A model generated the notes under the pieces. It did not search any database and was not told where the DNA came from. It saw only the letters and a program-made list of their open reading frames with translations. From Methylophaga thiooxydans DMS010 (GTDB lineage Bacteria; Pseudomonadota; Gammaproteobacteria; Nitrosococcales; Methylophagaceae), in the NCBI RefSeq assembly GCF_000156355.1, contig NZ_GG657898.1, positions 1 to 64,000 of the forward strand: a stretch of DNA of 64,000 nt. Reading direction: 5' to 3'. Positions 15,466 to 23,188 of this stretch are shown piece after piece (positions within the stretch are counted from its first letter, which is position 1; every line of letters begins with the position of its first letter). The position numbers were made by a program, and so were the translations under genes.

Positions 15466-17031
15466 ATGGAACAAGTAAGAACAAGTCAAATCGTAGATGC
15501 CGCTGGTAAGCCAGTACAGGTGCGAGAAGCACTGAGTGAAGAGCAAACATCCAAGCTCGGCTTTATCAGTAAAGAGTTTGAGAACCATCCTTCAGGTGGT
15601 TTAACACCACGCAAGTTAGCCAGCATTCTGCAAGCAGCTGAACAAGGCAATCTGGTCGAACAGGCCGACCTGTTTGAAGATATGGAAGAAAAAGATGCCC
15701 ATGTCTTTGCGGAAATGAGTAAGCGAAAACGGGCGTTGATGGGTGTCGATTGGGATGTGGTCGCACCGCGTAATGCCGATAAAAAAGAAGAAGCGCTTGC
15801 CGAAGAGGTCAAAGAGTGGCTGCTTGACATGGAAGACTTCGAAGATCACCTTTTCGATATCGGTGATGCGATTGGCAAAGGCTATTCGATGCTGGAACTC
15901 GGTTGGCATAAGCTGGGTAAAACGCTGTTACCAACGCTAGAGCATCAATCAGCACGCCTATTTACCATCGATGAAAATGATCGCAAAAAGATTCTGCTGC
16001 GTAACAGTGGTGGCAGAGGTGATGAATTGTGGCCGTTTGGCTGGGTAACGCATGTTCATAAAGCCAAGTCTGGCAGCATTGCCCGTGGCGGTTTGCATCG
16101 TATCCTCGCATGGCCATACCTGTTTAAAAACTACAGCATTCGGGATCTGGCCGAGTTTCTGGAAGTCTATGGCATACCAATGCGACTCGGCACTTACCCC
16201 AGCGGTGCCAGTGATGAAGAAAAAAATACCTTGCTTCGCGCCGTCATTGGTATCGGCCACAGTGCTGCAGGCATCATGCCCGATGGTATGGATGTCGATT
16301 TTAAAGAGGCCGCCAAGGGAGCCAGCGACCCATACCAGTTTATGATCAACTGGTGCGAGTCGGTTCAGTCTAAAGCGATTCTCGGTGGCACCTTAACCAG
16401 TACGGCACAAAATACCGGTCTGGGTTCTAACCTGGGTGATATCCATAATGAAGTGCGTCATGATCTGCTGGTCAGTGACGTGCGGCAAATTGCTGGCACC
16501 TTAAACCGTGACCTACTTTGGCCAATGGTTGCACTCAATATTCCCGGTGCCGATCCACGCCGTGGCCCACGTATCAAGTTCATCTCTGAGGAAGGTGAAG
16601 AACTTAACGAACGCGCCGAACGCGATAAGCTTTTGTTCGATATGGGCTACCGGCTTAACCAAGAAAAACTGACGGAGATCTATGGTGAAGGCTATGAACC
16701 GGTTCCAACTAACACCCCTGAACAAAATGATGCTGCACGCCCGAATGCCGCCGCTACCGCTGCAGCCAAAGCCGGTGATAATGAAACAGAGTTAGATGGT
16801 GTTGTGAATCAACTGGCAACACAAGCACAGTCACCGTTAGACGACCTTTATAACCGTATTAAATCCTTATTAGAGGAAGTGGATGATAACGGTGGCACGC
16901 TAGAAGACTTTCAGGATCGCCTGGTCGAAGCATTCGGTTTTCTTGACCCGGAAGAACTTGCTGACGTGATTCAAATGGCGCTGGCCACCGCTGAGCTGGC
17001 TGGGCGTTATGAGGTGTCTGAAAATGACTGA
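15466..17031 (+). CDS. Portal protein (Mu gp29, DUF935)
   Basis: The 521-aa protein is read from ATG 15466; ATG 15457 is an alternative, and the GGCGGTGG upstream could serve either. It has the DUF935 features: KRKRALMGVDWDV near residue 90, GKGYSMLELGW, and the WPYLFKNYSIRDLAEFLE block. It forms the dodecameric ring at the DNA-entry vertex. The acidic C-terminus overlaps the next ORF. Confidence 0.93.
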   Translation: MEQVRTSQIVDAAGKPVQVREALSEEQTSKLGFISKEFENHPSGGLTPRKLASILQAAEQGNLVEQADLFEDMEEKDAHVFAEMSKRKRALMGVDWDVVAPRNADKKEEALAEEVKEWLLDMEDFEDHLFDIGDAIGKGYSMLELGWHKLGKTLLPTLEHQSARLFTIDENDRKKILLRNSGGRGDELWPFGWVTHVHKAKSGSIARGGLHRILAWPYLFKNYSIRDLAEFLEVYGIPMRLGTYPSGASDEEKNTLLRAVIGIGHSAAGIMPDGMDVDFKEAAKGASDPYQFMINWCESVQSKAILGGTLTSTAQNTGLGSNLGDIHNEVRHDLLVSDVRQIAGTLNRDLLWPMVALNIPGADPRRGPRIKFISEEGEELNERAERDKLLFDMGYRLNQEKLTEIYGEGYEPVPTNTPEQNDAARPNAAATAAAKAGDNETELDGVVNQLATQAQSPLDDLYNRIKSLLEEVDDNGGTLEDFQDRLVEAFGFLDPEELADVIQMALATAELAGRYEVSEND

Positions 17032-17320
17032 AATAGAAAATGAAATTCAAAAGAAAGAACTTAACGCTCCAAGGTTAACTCCAGATATGCTTCAGGCTGT
17101 AATCAAGTCAGAGCAGTATCACGTATTTGAAGGAAGCCAATTAACTGTCTGCTGCTTAACTTTACAAAATGGCTTTACTGTAACAGGTGAATCAGCTTGC
17201 GCTAGTCCAGAAAACTTCGACGCTGAAATAGGTGAGAAGATAGCCTATGAGAATGCCAAAAATAAAATCTGGCAACTGGAAGGTTATCTGCTGAAGCAAA
17301 AATTGCATGAAGCTGGCTAA
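17024..17320 (+). CDS. Gp49/gp66-family phage protein
   Basis: The 98-aa protein starts at ATG 17024, overlapping the portal stop. It shows the small-family pattern with FTVTGESACASPENFD and GEKIAYENAKNKIWQLEGY. These proteins are widespread in tailed phages, usually near structural genes, with no known activity. Confidence 0.85.
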   Translation: MTEIENEIQKKELNAPRLTPDMLQAVIKSEQYHVFEGSQLTVCCLTLQNGFTVTGESACASPENFDAEIGEKIAYENAKNKIWQLEGYLLKQKLHEAG

Positions 17321-18538
17321 ATGAACATCAATTACGGCTCCATGCCTTTCAATAAAGCGGTTGATGCGTTTCGTGACAAGCTGAACCTGCCGACGGCATC
17401 CTGGACAGATATCTATGAGGGCCAGCATGCCCGTGCCTTTGTCATTGCCGGGGCGATGAAAGAAGACCTGCTTAACGATTTTCGTTCATCAATGGACAAA
17501 GTGATTACTGAAGGCATGAGCCTGAAGGACTTTCGCAAAGACTTTGATCAGATAGTCAGCAAGCACGGCTGGGGCTATAACGGTGGTCGCAACTGGCGCA
17601 GCCGGGTTATCTACGAGACCAATCTGTATCAAAGCCATAACGCTGGTCGATATGCCCAGATGCAGCAAGTCAAACACACTCGACCATTCTGGCAGTACAT
17701 ACACAATGATGCTGTCGAGCATCCACGGCCAGAGCATGTAGCCTGGGACGGATTAATCCTTGATGCCGACGACCCATTCTGGCAGACCCATTACCCCCAG
17801 AACGGCTGGGGTTGCAAGTGTCGGGTCAGAACACTCAGCAAACGCGATATGGATAAGCTCGGTAAAACTGGCCCGGATAACGCTCCTGCAGTAGAACTGG
17901 AAGATAAAGTGGTCGGTGTCCGAGGCCCGTCGCCTCGTACCGTAAGCGTACCCAAAGGTGTTGATCCGGGCTTCGCCTATAATCCAGGCAGAGCCGCTTT
18001 TGGTGAGCAGCTGGCTGATGATGTGATGGCGCAATACACAAAAACACGCACTCAGTGGACAACGCTCACACCACAAGGCTGGGCTGAAGCTGGCAGAGAA
18101 CAACAGATACCTTTCACCAAGTCGCCGGTGAAGTTGGGATCACGCTTAAATAAAAAAGCAGAAGTATATGAGCAGCTGCAAAAACAAGTGGGTGAAGAGA
18201 AACTCTACACCCCCGGAGGCTTACCGTTTCTGCTCAACAGCAAGGCATTATCAGAACATATTGATCCCGCCCGTGCTGAGTTCCTGCCGTTACTGGACGA
18301 CTTGCTGACCAATCCTTATGAAGTCTGGTTATCGTTCCAGCAACACAACGGCACTGGCAAAGTGGTGCTGCGCTCTCGCATTGTCAAAGCCTACGATATC
18401 GGTAAAGGCCGGTACCTGGTCGCGGTGGCCAATGTGAGAAAGGGGTTACTGGAAAGCTGGACGTTTATCCCGACATCACGCCGTAATTACCTGAACAGTC
18501 AGCGTAAGGGGTATCTGGTGTATGGGGATGAAGAATGA
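17321..18538 (+). CDS. MuF head-morphogenesis protein with C-terminal PBECR2-like nuclease domain
   Basis: This 405-aa protein has an N-terminal MuF domain (~1-185) with ETNLYQSHNAGRY and the signature HYPQNGWGCKCRVRTLSKRD. A variable middle leads to a C-terminal domain (~300-402) with PYEVWLSFQQHNGTGKVVLR and a terminal ARG-rich YLNSQRKGYLVY. That pattern fits the barnase/EndoU/colicin-like PBECR2 nuclease fold known as a MuF-fused toxin module. MuF proteins are packaged inside heads and can be ejected with DNA, so this could act as an injected effector. The toxin role is inference. A 35-codon ORF follows directly. Confidence 0.88.
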   Translation: MNINYGSMPFNKAVDAFRDKLNLPTASWTDIYEGQHARAFVIAGAMKEDLLNDFRSSMDKVITEGMSLKDFRKDFDQIVSKHGWGYNGGRNWRSRVIYETNLYQSHNAGRYAQMQQVKHTRPFWQYIHNDAVEHPRPEHVAWDGLILDADDPFWQTHYPQNGWGCKCRVRTLSKRDMDKLGKTGPDNAPAVELEDKVVGVRGPSPRTVSVPKGVDPGFAYNPGRAAFGEQLADDVMAQYTKTRTQWTTLTPQGWAEAGREQQIPFTKSPVKLGSRLNKKAEVYEQLQKQVGEEKLYTPGGLPFLLNSKALSEHIDPARAEFLPLLDDLLTNPYEVWLSFQQHNGTGKVVLRSRIVKAYDIGKGRYLVAVANVRKGLLESWTFIPTSRRNYLNSQRKGYLVYGDEE

Positions 18539-18635
18539 TGGGGCCACTTTTCCTGACGCACCAGGTTGGCGGGTTTTTGATGCTATGGGCGTACGCGCCA
18601 GCATCGCAACCGATAAACATAGTATAGGTGAATAA
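18528..18635 (+). CDS. Possible 35-aa protein between MuF and gpG
   Basis: The frame from ATG 18528 overlaps the end of the MuF gene and stops in TAATG with gpG at 18635, filling the gap exactly. The product (with DAPGWRVFDAMGVRASIATD) is soluble. Upstream GGGG is a weak ribosome site. The tight fit supports translation; it could be a relic linker, or a partner of the MuF toxin domain. Confidence 0.45.
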   Translation: MKNDGATFPDAPGWRVFDAMGVRASIATDKHSIGE

Positions 18636-19084
18636 TGGCAGGCGCATCAATCAGTATCGACTATAGCTTCCCGGATAAAGCCATCGCCGCCCGGCTACGC
18701 GCCCTGGTCGATGCCGGTGAAGACTTGGAACCCGCCTTTATCGATATCGGTGAAGGTTTACTTAACAGCACCCATGATCGATGGGATCAGCAAGTCGATC
18801 CTGAAAGTAACCCATGGGAGCCACTCGATCCGAAATATCAGGCACGTAAAAAGAAAAACGCCGACAAGGTGCTGGTGCTAGAAGGATTCATGCGTGACAC
18901 GCTAGCCTATAACACCAGCAGCCAGAGTATGGAAATGGGTACCAACCTTATCCAGGGCGCGACCCATCAGTTCGGTGATGAAGACCGAGGTATTCCCGCC
19001 AGGCCCTACTTGGGTGTGTCAGAAGACGATGAACAAATGATAATTGATACCCTTTACGAACACTTTCAAGATGCACTACGTTGA
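18635..19084 (+). CDS. Virion morphogenesis protein (Mu gpG-like)
   Basis: The 149-aa protein has the phage virion-morphogenesis (gpG/tail completion) pattern: a FIDIGEGLLNSTHDRW helix and WEPLDPKYQARKK, then IPARPYLGVSEDD near the C-terminus. In Mu, gpG acts late in head or head-tail assembly. It is the last gene before the membrane cassette. Confidence 0.88.
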   Translation: MAGASISIDYSFPDKAIAARLRALVDAGEDLEPAFIDIGEGLLNSTHDRWDQQVDPESNPWEPLDPKYQARKKKNADKVLVLEGFMRDTLAYNTSSQSMEMGTNLIQGATHQFGDEDRGIPARPYLGVSEDDEQMIIDTLYEHFQDALR

Positions 19085-19314
19085 ATCTCTGTGTGCCGTT
19101 CTAAGCTGTTTTAACTGTTGATGTGCGGTCAGTATTGGAATATAAAAGTATTAAACGATTGTGCGGGAATTTAAACGGGGTTAAGCGGTCTTTAATAGTG
19201 TTGCTATTGCTTGGATATGTAAAACTGTGACAATATGCCTTATTATGGATAACTACTAATAGGGAGTAACCCTGATGCTGATGGTTTGATTGGTGTCGGG
19301 TTTTTTTGTGCCTG
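19085..19314 (+). promoter_or_regulatory. Leader and promoter region of membrane cassette
   Basis: This 230-bp AT-rich gap contains repeated TTAA/CGG units at 19,142-19,195 (TTTAAACGGGG, TTAAGCGG, TTTAATAG) like those at the left end of the prophage. A plausible sigma-70 promoter, GTGACA (19227-19232) with a 17-nt spacer and TAACTA (19250-19255), lies downstream of these. AGGGAG at about 19,262-19,267 precedes a 4-codon frame, and a T7 run follows. A private promoter is the mark of a moron. Confidence 0.5.
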
Positions 19315-19767
19315 ATGGCAGACAAATATCAATCAAGAACAGACTTACTCGTTGAAAATGCATCGCTTCGGGGAAGTATCGCAACAATGCGAGCTGCTGA
19401 GTGGTCAAAAACTATAAGGTGGTTTATTGCTGGGTCAGCATTGGTTTTAGGGCTATATCTTTTATCGCCAGTTGCAATTTCATGGGCTGGTAAAACAACA
19501 AAAGCTGATATTGGCATTAACGCGAAAATCCACGCTGAAATTAACAAGGATGAAAAGTCAGCTGAAGAGAGTAGTTATCTAGTTGGCTTGCTCGGTGGTC
19601 TCTTTGGTGTGTTCGGGATTTTATATGGTAGAGGTCAGTCAAGACATAGAAAAAATGTGGTTGAACGCTATCAACCATATAAAGAGATGTATGAAAAAGA
19701 AGTGGACAGTAAGAGAACATCTAGTGACTTAACGCCAAGAGGCGAAACAAGACCGGAGGATGTGTGA
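19315..19767 (+). CDS. Membrane protein 1 of moron-like cassette, unknown
   Basis: The protein is 150 aa from ATG 19315 (GTG 19306 possible). It has two membrane spans, ~34-56 (FIAGSALVLGLYLLSPVAIS) and ~88-105 (YLVGLLGGLFGVFGILYG), with a ~30-residue charged loop between and a polar basic C-terminal tail. There is no family match. It is not part of any known Mu head module and interrupts it, so it probably acts in the lysogen, for example in superinfection exclusion or defence. That role is inferred from context only. Confidence 0.7.
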   Translation: MADKYQSRTDLLVENASLRGSIATMRAAEWSKTIRWFIAGSALVLGLYLLSPVAISWAGKTTKADIGINAKIHAEINKDEKSAEESSYLVGLLGGLFGVFGILYGRGQSRHRKNVVERYQPYKEMYEKEVDSKRTSSDLTPRGETRPEDV

Positions 19768-20345
19768 TGGATTCACAATTGAATGATTCAATATTACTGA
19801 TCGCGTTATTTATTGGGATTTGGTACGCCTGGTTTGTTGAGTATAGAAGCTATTTGAACGACTCTACTCGTCAGCGCCTTTTTGATATACGTGATCAATT
19901 ATTCAATGCCGCTGAAGCGGGAGAAATTGATTTTGATAATGAATTGTATTGCATTACACGCACGACTTTGAATGGGGTGATTAGATACACCCATCAGTTA
20001 AGTGCGATGCATTTTATCCTGACGTTATTTTTGGGCCGGAATGATATTAAAAATAGTCCTCAGTTAAAACGTTATCAAGAGCGTTGGGAGGATGCTTTCT
20101 TAAAAACAGAGTCAGAGCATCAAAAGAAACTGATATTAAAAGCCCAAAAAGAAATGCACCTTACTGTCTTTTATCACATTGTCAGAGGTTCACTCTTTTT
20201 AAGGGCGGTACTATATATGACGGCATTGCTCCTAATTCTAAAAAATCGCAAGATTGATAATGCTGTCACGTCAAAAAGTGTACGTAGTAAATGGACAATG
20301 CTGGATGCTGAAGCTAATTGCATAGGTCAAGCGGTTGCATCTTAA
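19767..20345 (+). CDS. Membrane protein 2 of moron-like cassette, unknown
   Basis: The 192-aa protein begins at ATG 19767, sharing one base with the previous stop (TGATG). It has an N-terminal span (SILLIALFIGIWYAWFV), a charged segment with QRLFDIRDQLFNAAEAGEID and LNGVIRYTHQLS, and a C-terminal span (~148-165). The central pattern recalls a scattered family of uncharacterised bacterial membrane proteins. It is cotranscribed with the preceding gene and ends before a strong terminator. Confidence 0.7.
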   Translation: MDSQLNDSILLIALFIGIWYAWFVEYRSYLNDSTRQRLFDIRDQLFNAAEAGEIDFDNELYCITRTTLNGVIRYTHQLSAMHFILTLFLGRNDIKNSPQLKRYQERWEDAFLKTESEHQKKLILKAQKEMHLTVFYHIVRGSLFLRAVLYMTALLLILKNRKIDNAVTSKSVRSKWTMLDAEANCIGQAVAS

Positions 20346-20404
20346 CTTCTGATTGTTGCCGTTTTTATGCGTAGACGGTATCTTCAATAACAACAAATAT
20401 TTAA

Positions 20405-20434
20405 TGCCCTGAACTGTTTCAGGGCATTTTTTTT
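20405..20434 (+). terminator. Rho-independent terminator of membrane cassette
   Basis: TGCCCTGAA (20405-20413) and TTCAGGGCA (20418-20426) form a perfect 9-bp stem with a CTGT loop followed by eight Ts. It closes the two-gene cassette and separates it from the protease gene. The stem core repeats that of the terminator at 11197. Confidence 0.93.
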
Positions 20435-20493
20435 GCCCCGCATTCGTAGAGTGGCACCTGTTCTTGAAATAAACGACGAACAGGAGACTCGCC

Positions 20494-20526
20494 ATGACAT
20501 CATTCCCTCAAGGTCGCTATGCATAA
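20494..20526 (+). CDS. 10-codon leader ORF ahead of protease (tentative)
   Basis: An ATG with a strong AGGAG 10 nt upstream opens MTSFPQGRYA and stops inside the protease start region, overlapping it by 8 nt. The protease ATG at 20519 also has AAGG 5-6 nt upstream. The short frame may serve translational coupling. An inverted repeat CCTGTTC/GAACAGG (~20458-20485) partly covers the leader ribosome site. Confidence 0.35.
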   Translation: MTSFPQGRYA

Positions 20527-21613
20527 CGTAGCGCTTGCAATCTGCTCACTACTGGTCGGCACTGATGGTGCCGTCCAGTTATTTCCTGCTGGCAAGTTCG
20601 ATGCCCCTCGCGGTGCGATGGCAGGGAGTGGCCCTTGGTATCTTGATGATGTTTCTGCAGCTGCACTTATTAATCGCGTTCAATCACGCAAGAACGACAT
20701 CGTTTTCGATTACGAACACCAAACTTTGTTGGCTGCTAAAAATGGTCAGCCTGCACCCGCTGCCGGTTGGGGTAAGCCTGCCGCGTTGAGTTGGGTGCCT
20801 GATAAAGGTCTCATGTTGTCTAGTCCTGAATGGACACCAAAAGCCAACGGCTTCATCACCAACAAAGAATATAAATATATTTCACCCGTTTTCACCTATG
20901 ACCCCAAAACAGGTCATGTCTTGGATTTACTTCATGTCGCGTTAACCAATAACCCAGCCATTGATGGAATGGATGATGTATTGGCAGCGGCTTCCCTTCT
21001 CCCGCAACCAAAACAAGAGGACGCTTCTATGAACGAGGAGACTTTAAAGCTGTTACGCCAATTATTTGGCCTTGCAGCTGATGCCGATGAATCAGCGGTG
21101 ACTGCAGCTCTGACTGCTATGAATAAGCAGGTTACCAACATGGCAACCACATTGGAGCTGAAAGACACTTCAGGGCTTGCTGCGCTGACAGCGGTTAGCA
21201 ATGCTCTCGGTGAGCTAAAGAAAAAAGCCGATAGCGCTGATGAAGCTGTTGCTGCTGCCACTGCGGCTACCCCCGACACCGCTATGGCTGTTATTAAAGA
21301 GCAAGGCGAAGAAATTGCTGCTCTGACAGCGCGCCTGGATGGCAATGACAAGGACGCCATGATTGCCGCAGCCAAAGCAGATGGCAAGCTCACTCCCGCC
21401 ATGGAGCTGTGGGCTAAAGACCAGCCGGTTGATGTGCTGAAGTCCTACCTTAAATCAGCCGCCCCCATTGCCGCCCTGACAGGTAAACAAACCACCACAC
21501 AGCAAGTCGATGACGACGGCAACCCCGTTCTGTCTGATGCGCAGTTGGCGGTTTGTACGCAATTGGGTGTCGAGCCAGCCGAATACGCCAAATCACTCAA
21601 AGGAGATAAGTAA
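20519..21613 (+). CDS. Prohead protease with scaffold domain (Mu gpI-like)
   Basis: The 364-aa protein has an N-terminal Mu I-type protease domain (~1-165) with the characteristic LFPAGKFDAPRGAM, VFDYEHQTLLAAKNGQPAPA and YISPVFTYDPKTGHV blocks. The C-terminal half (~171-364) is a helical, Ala/Lys/Glu-rich scaffold. In Mu, gpI and the scaffold gpZ share a C-terminus. The protease degrades scaffold and matures the prohead. It is followed by the decoration protein with a one-base overlap. Confidence 0.9.
   Translation: MHNVALAICSLLVGTDGAVQLFPAGKFDAPRGAMAGSGPWYLDDVSAAALINRVQSRKNDIVFDYEHQTLLAAKNGQPAPAAGWGKPAALSWVPDKGLMLSSPEWTPKANGFITNKEYKYISPVFTYDPKTGHVLDLLHVALTNNPAIDGMDDVLAAASLLPQPKQEDASMNEETLKLLRQLFGLAADADESAVTAALTAMNKQVTNMATTLELKDTSGLAALTAVSNALGELKKKADSADEAVAAATAATPDTAMAVIKEQGEEIAALTARLDGNDKDAMIAAAKADGKLTPAMELWAKDQPVDVLKSYLKSAAPIAALTGKQTTTQQVDDDGNPVLSDAQLAVCTQLGVEPAEYAKSLKGDK
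21029..21613 (+). CDS. Nested scaffold protein (Mu gpZ-like) from internal start
   Basis: An in-frame ATG at 21029 (codon 171 of the protease gene) has AGAGG at 21016-21020, 8 nt upstream. It would give a 194-aa scaffold (MNEETLKLLRQLFGLAADAD start) consisting only of the helical C-terminal part. This matches the I/Z nested arrangement of Mu. Confidence 0.7.
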   Translation: MNEETLKLLRQLFGLAADADESAVTAALTAMNKQVTNMATTLELKDTSGLAALTAVSNALGELKKKADSADEAVAAATAATPDTAMAVIKEQGEEIAALTARLDGNDKDAMIAAAKADGKLTPAMELWAKDQPVDVLKSYLKSAAPIAALTGKQTTTQQVDDDGNPVLSDAQLAVCTQLGVEPAEYAKSLKGDK

Positions 21614-22014
21614 TGGCCGCATTAACCAAAGACCGTAATACCCCGCAACGGTTAGGTGAAGTTCACAACCATCCAGTGGCGGCATCAAGTGTCATCTTTG
21701 CTGGCTCTATTGTTGTGCTTGATTCATCTGGCAATGCTGAGGCTGGTTCAACGGCAACCGGTTTGAAAGCCGTAGGCCGTGCAGACCAGCACGTTGATAA
21801 CGGTGCTGGCTCTGCCGGTGATAAAGCCATTGATGTACGCAAAGGCACGTTCTTGTTTGCAAACGATGGCTCGATTGACCGCACCGATATCGAAGCCACC
21901 GCTTACATCGTCGATGACCAGACAGTGGCTAACACTGACGACACCGGCTCCCGTAGTGCTGCAGGCAAGATTGTCGACGTTGATGTTGACGGCGTCTGGG
22001 TCAAATTCGACTAA
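21613..22014 (+). CDS. Capsid decoration/cement-like protein
   Basis: The 133-aa beta-rich, Gly/Ala/Asp-rich protein lies between scaffold and major capsid, the standard place for a head decoration protein in Mu-like phages. The blocks VVLDSSGNAEAGS and TAYIVDDQTVANTD are typical of these cement proteins. It would stabilise the expanded head. Confidence 0.75.
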   Translation: MAALTKDRNTPQRLGEVHNHPVAASSVIFAGSIVVLDSSGNAEAGSTATGLKAVGRADQHVDNGAGSAGDKAIDVRKGTFLFANDGSIDRTDIEATAYIVDDQTVANTDDTGSRSAAGKIVDVDVDGVWVKFD

Positions 22015-22051
22015 GACTTCACTGGTTTAGCTAATTAATAAGGATGACACC

Positions 22052-23122
22052 ATGAAAAAACTGATTCTCTTGCCGATGGCCATCGTCGGCGCTCTCGTAA
22101 TGATGACCTCCGCGATGGCGGCTGACTGGTCATTGCCAGCCAGCCTAATGACCGGCCCTGCCTCATTGAATACGGCCATGATGGGTGATGCAATGCCAAT
22201 GCTGGCGTTTGGCGGCATCATCATTAACAAACAGGCTATTCAAGATATTTTTATTGGCCTGAAAACCGTCTTCCATAACGCACTCAAAGCCCGAACCAGT
22301 AACTGGCAACTGACTGCGATGGAGGTCATGTCTAGCACCAAGACCGAAGACTACGCCTGGTTAGAACGTTTCCCGAAAATGCGTAAATGGGTGGGTGAAA
22401 AGCATGTCAAAGCCTTGAAAGCCGGTAAATACACTGCCACCAATGAAGATTGGGAAACGACCATCGCGGTTGATCGTAACGATATCGAAGATGACACCTT
22501 GGGTATCTACAACACCCAAGCCAATATGGCGGGTGACTCAGCGGGTGAACTGCACGACATCATCTTGGACGATCTGAAAAACAACGCCTTTATTAATGAA
22601 GGTCTTGATGGTCAGTACTTCTATGACACCGATCATGAAGTGAATGAAGATTCGGTATCGAACAAACTGACAGTGGCATTGAGCGCGGCAACATCAGCGG
22701 CTGCAGCGGCGTCTTACGGTGCGGCACGTACTGCAATGATGAAGTTCACCGATGACGAAGGCATGCCATTGCGTCTGGTACCCGACTTGCTCGAAGTGCC
22801 ACCGGCTTTGGAAGCTGTCGCACGTAAATTGGTCGAAGCCGACAAGCTCGACGATGACAGCCCGAACCCCTACAAAGGCACAGCCAAAATTGAAGTCAAT
22901 CCGGGGTTAACGTCTGATACTGTCTGGTTCCTCCACCACACCCGCAACGCTGTGAAGCCTTTCATTATCCAGATGCGTAAGAAGCCTGTCTTCGTCAGCC
23001 AGACGGATATGGAAAACGATGATGTATTCAATAAGCGTGAATACAAGTTTGGTGCCGAAGCGCGAGCGACTGGCGTGTATGGCTTCTGGCAACTGTCTGT
23101 CGGTTCCACCGGCGGCGCGTAG
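22052..23122 (+). CDS. Major capsid protein (Mu gpT-like) with signal-peptide-like N-terminus
   Basis: The 356-aa product carries the Mu gpT core from about residue 55 (IIINKQAIQDIFIG), with YAWLERFPKMRKWVG, VDRNDIEDDTLGIY, DGQYFYDTDHEV and a C-terminal GVYGFWQLSVGS. The start at 22052 has AAGGATGACACC ahead of it. Unexpectedly, residues 1-23 look exactly like a Sec signal peptide (KK, hydrophobic core, AMA|A), followed by ~30 extra residues before the gpT homology. The extension may be removed by the prohead protease, or may affect the host membrane. No internal Met near residue 48-50 has a ribosome site. Confidence 0.9.
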   Translation: MKKLILLPMAIVGALVMMTSAMAADWSLPASLMTGPASLNTAMMGDAMPMLAFGGIIINKQAIQDIFIGLKTVFHNALKARTSNWQLTAMEVMSSTKTEDYAWLERFPKMRKWVGEKHVKALKAGKYTATNEDWETTIAVDRNDIEDDTLGIYNTQANMAGDSAGELHDIILDDLKNNAFINEGLDGQYFYDTDHEVNEDSVSNKLTVALSAATSAAAAASYGAARTAMMKFTDDEGMPLRLVPDLLEVPPALEAVARKLVEADKLDDDSPNPYKGTAKIEVNPGLTSDTVWFLHHTRNAVKPFIIQMRKKPVFVSQTDMENDDVFNKREYKFGAEARATGVYGFWQLSVGSTGGA

Positions 23123-23144
23123 TTAATCAGCCTTTAAGACAACT

Positions 23145-23172
23145 TTATCAGGGCGGTTTTCCGCCCTGATAA
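23145..23172 (+). other. Strong hairpin after capsid gene
   Basis: TTATCAGGGCGG (23145-23156) pairs perfectly with CCGCCCTGATAA (23161-23172) across a TTTT loop. No U-run follows, so it may be a 3' stabiliser of the capsid mRNA or a leaky terminator rather than a strict stop. It shares the CAGGGC core with the two phage terminators. Confidence 0.75.
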
Positions 23173-23188
23173 CCAAGATAAGGAACGC

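Noticed and set aside
18535-18627. Alternative 30-aa frame after MuF
   Set aside because: Another frame (18528-18635) fits the junctions exactly with TAATG coupling and has a more protein-like sequence.
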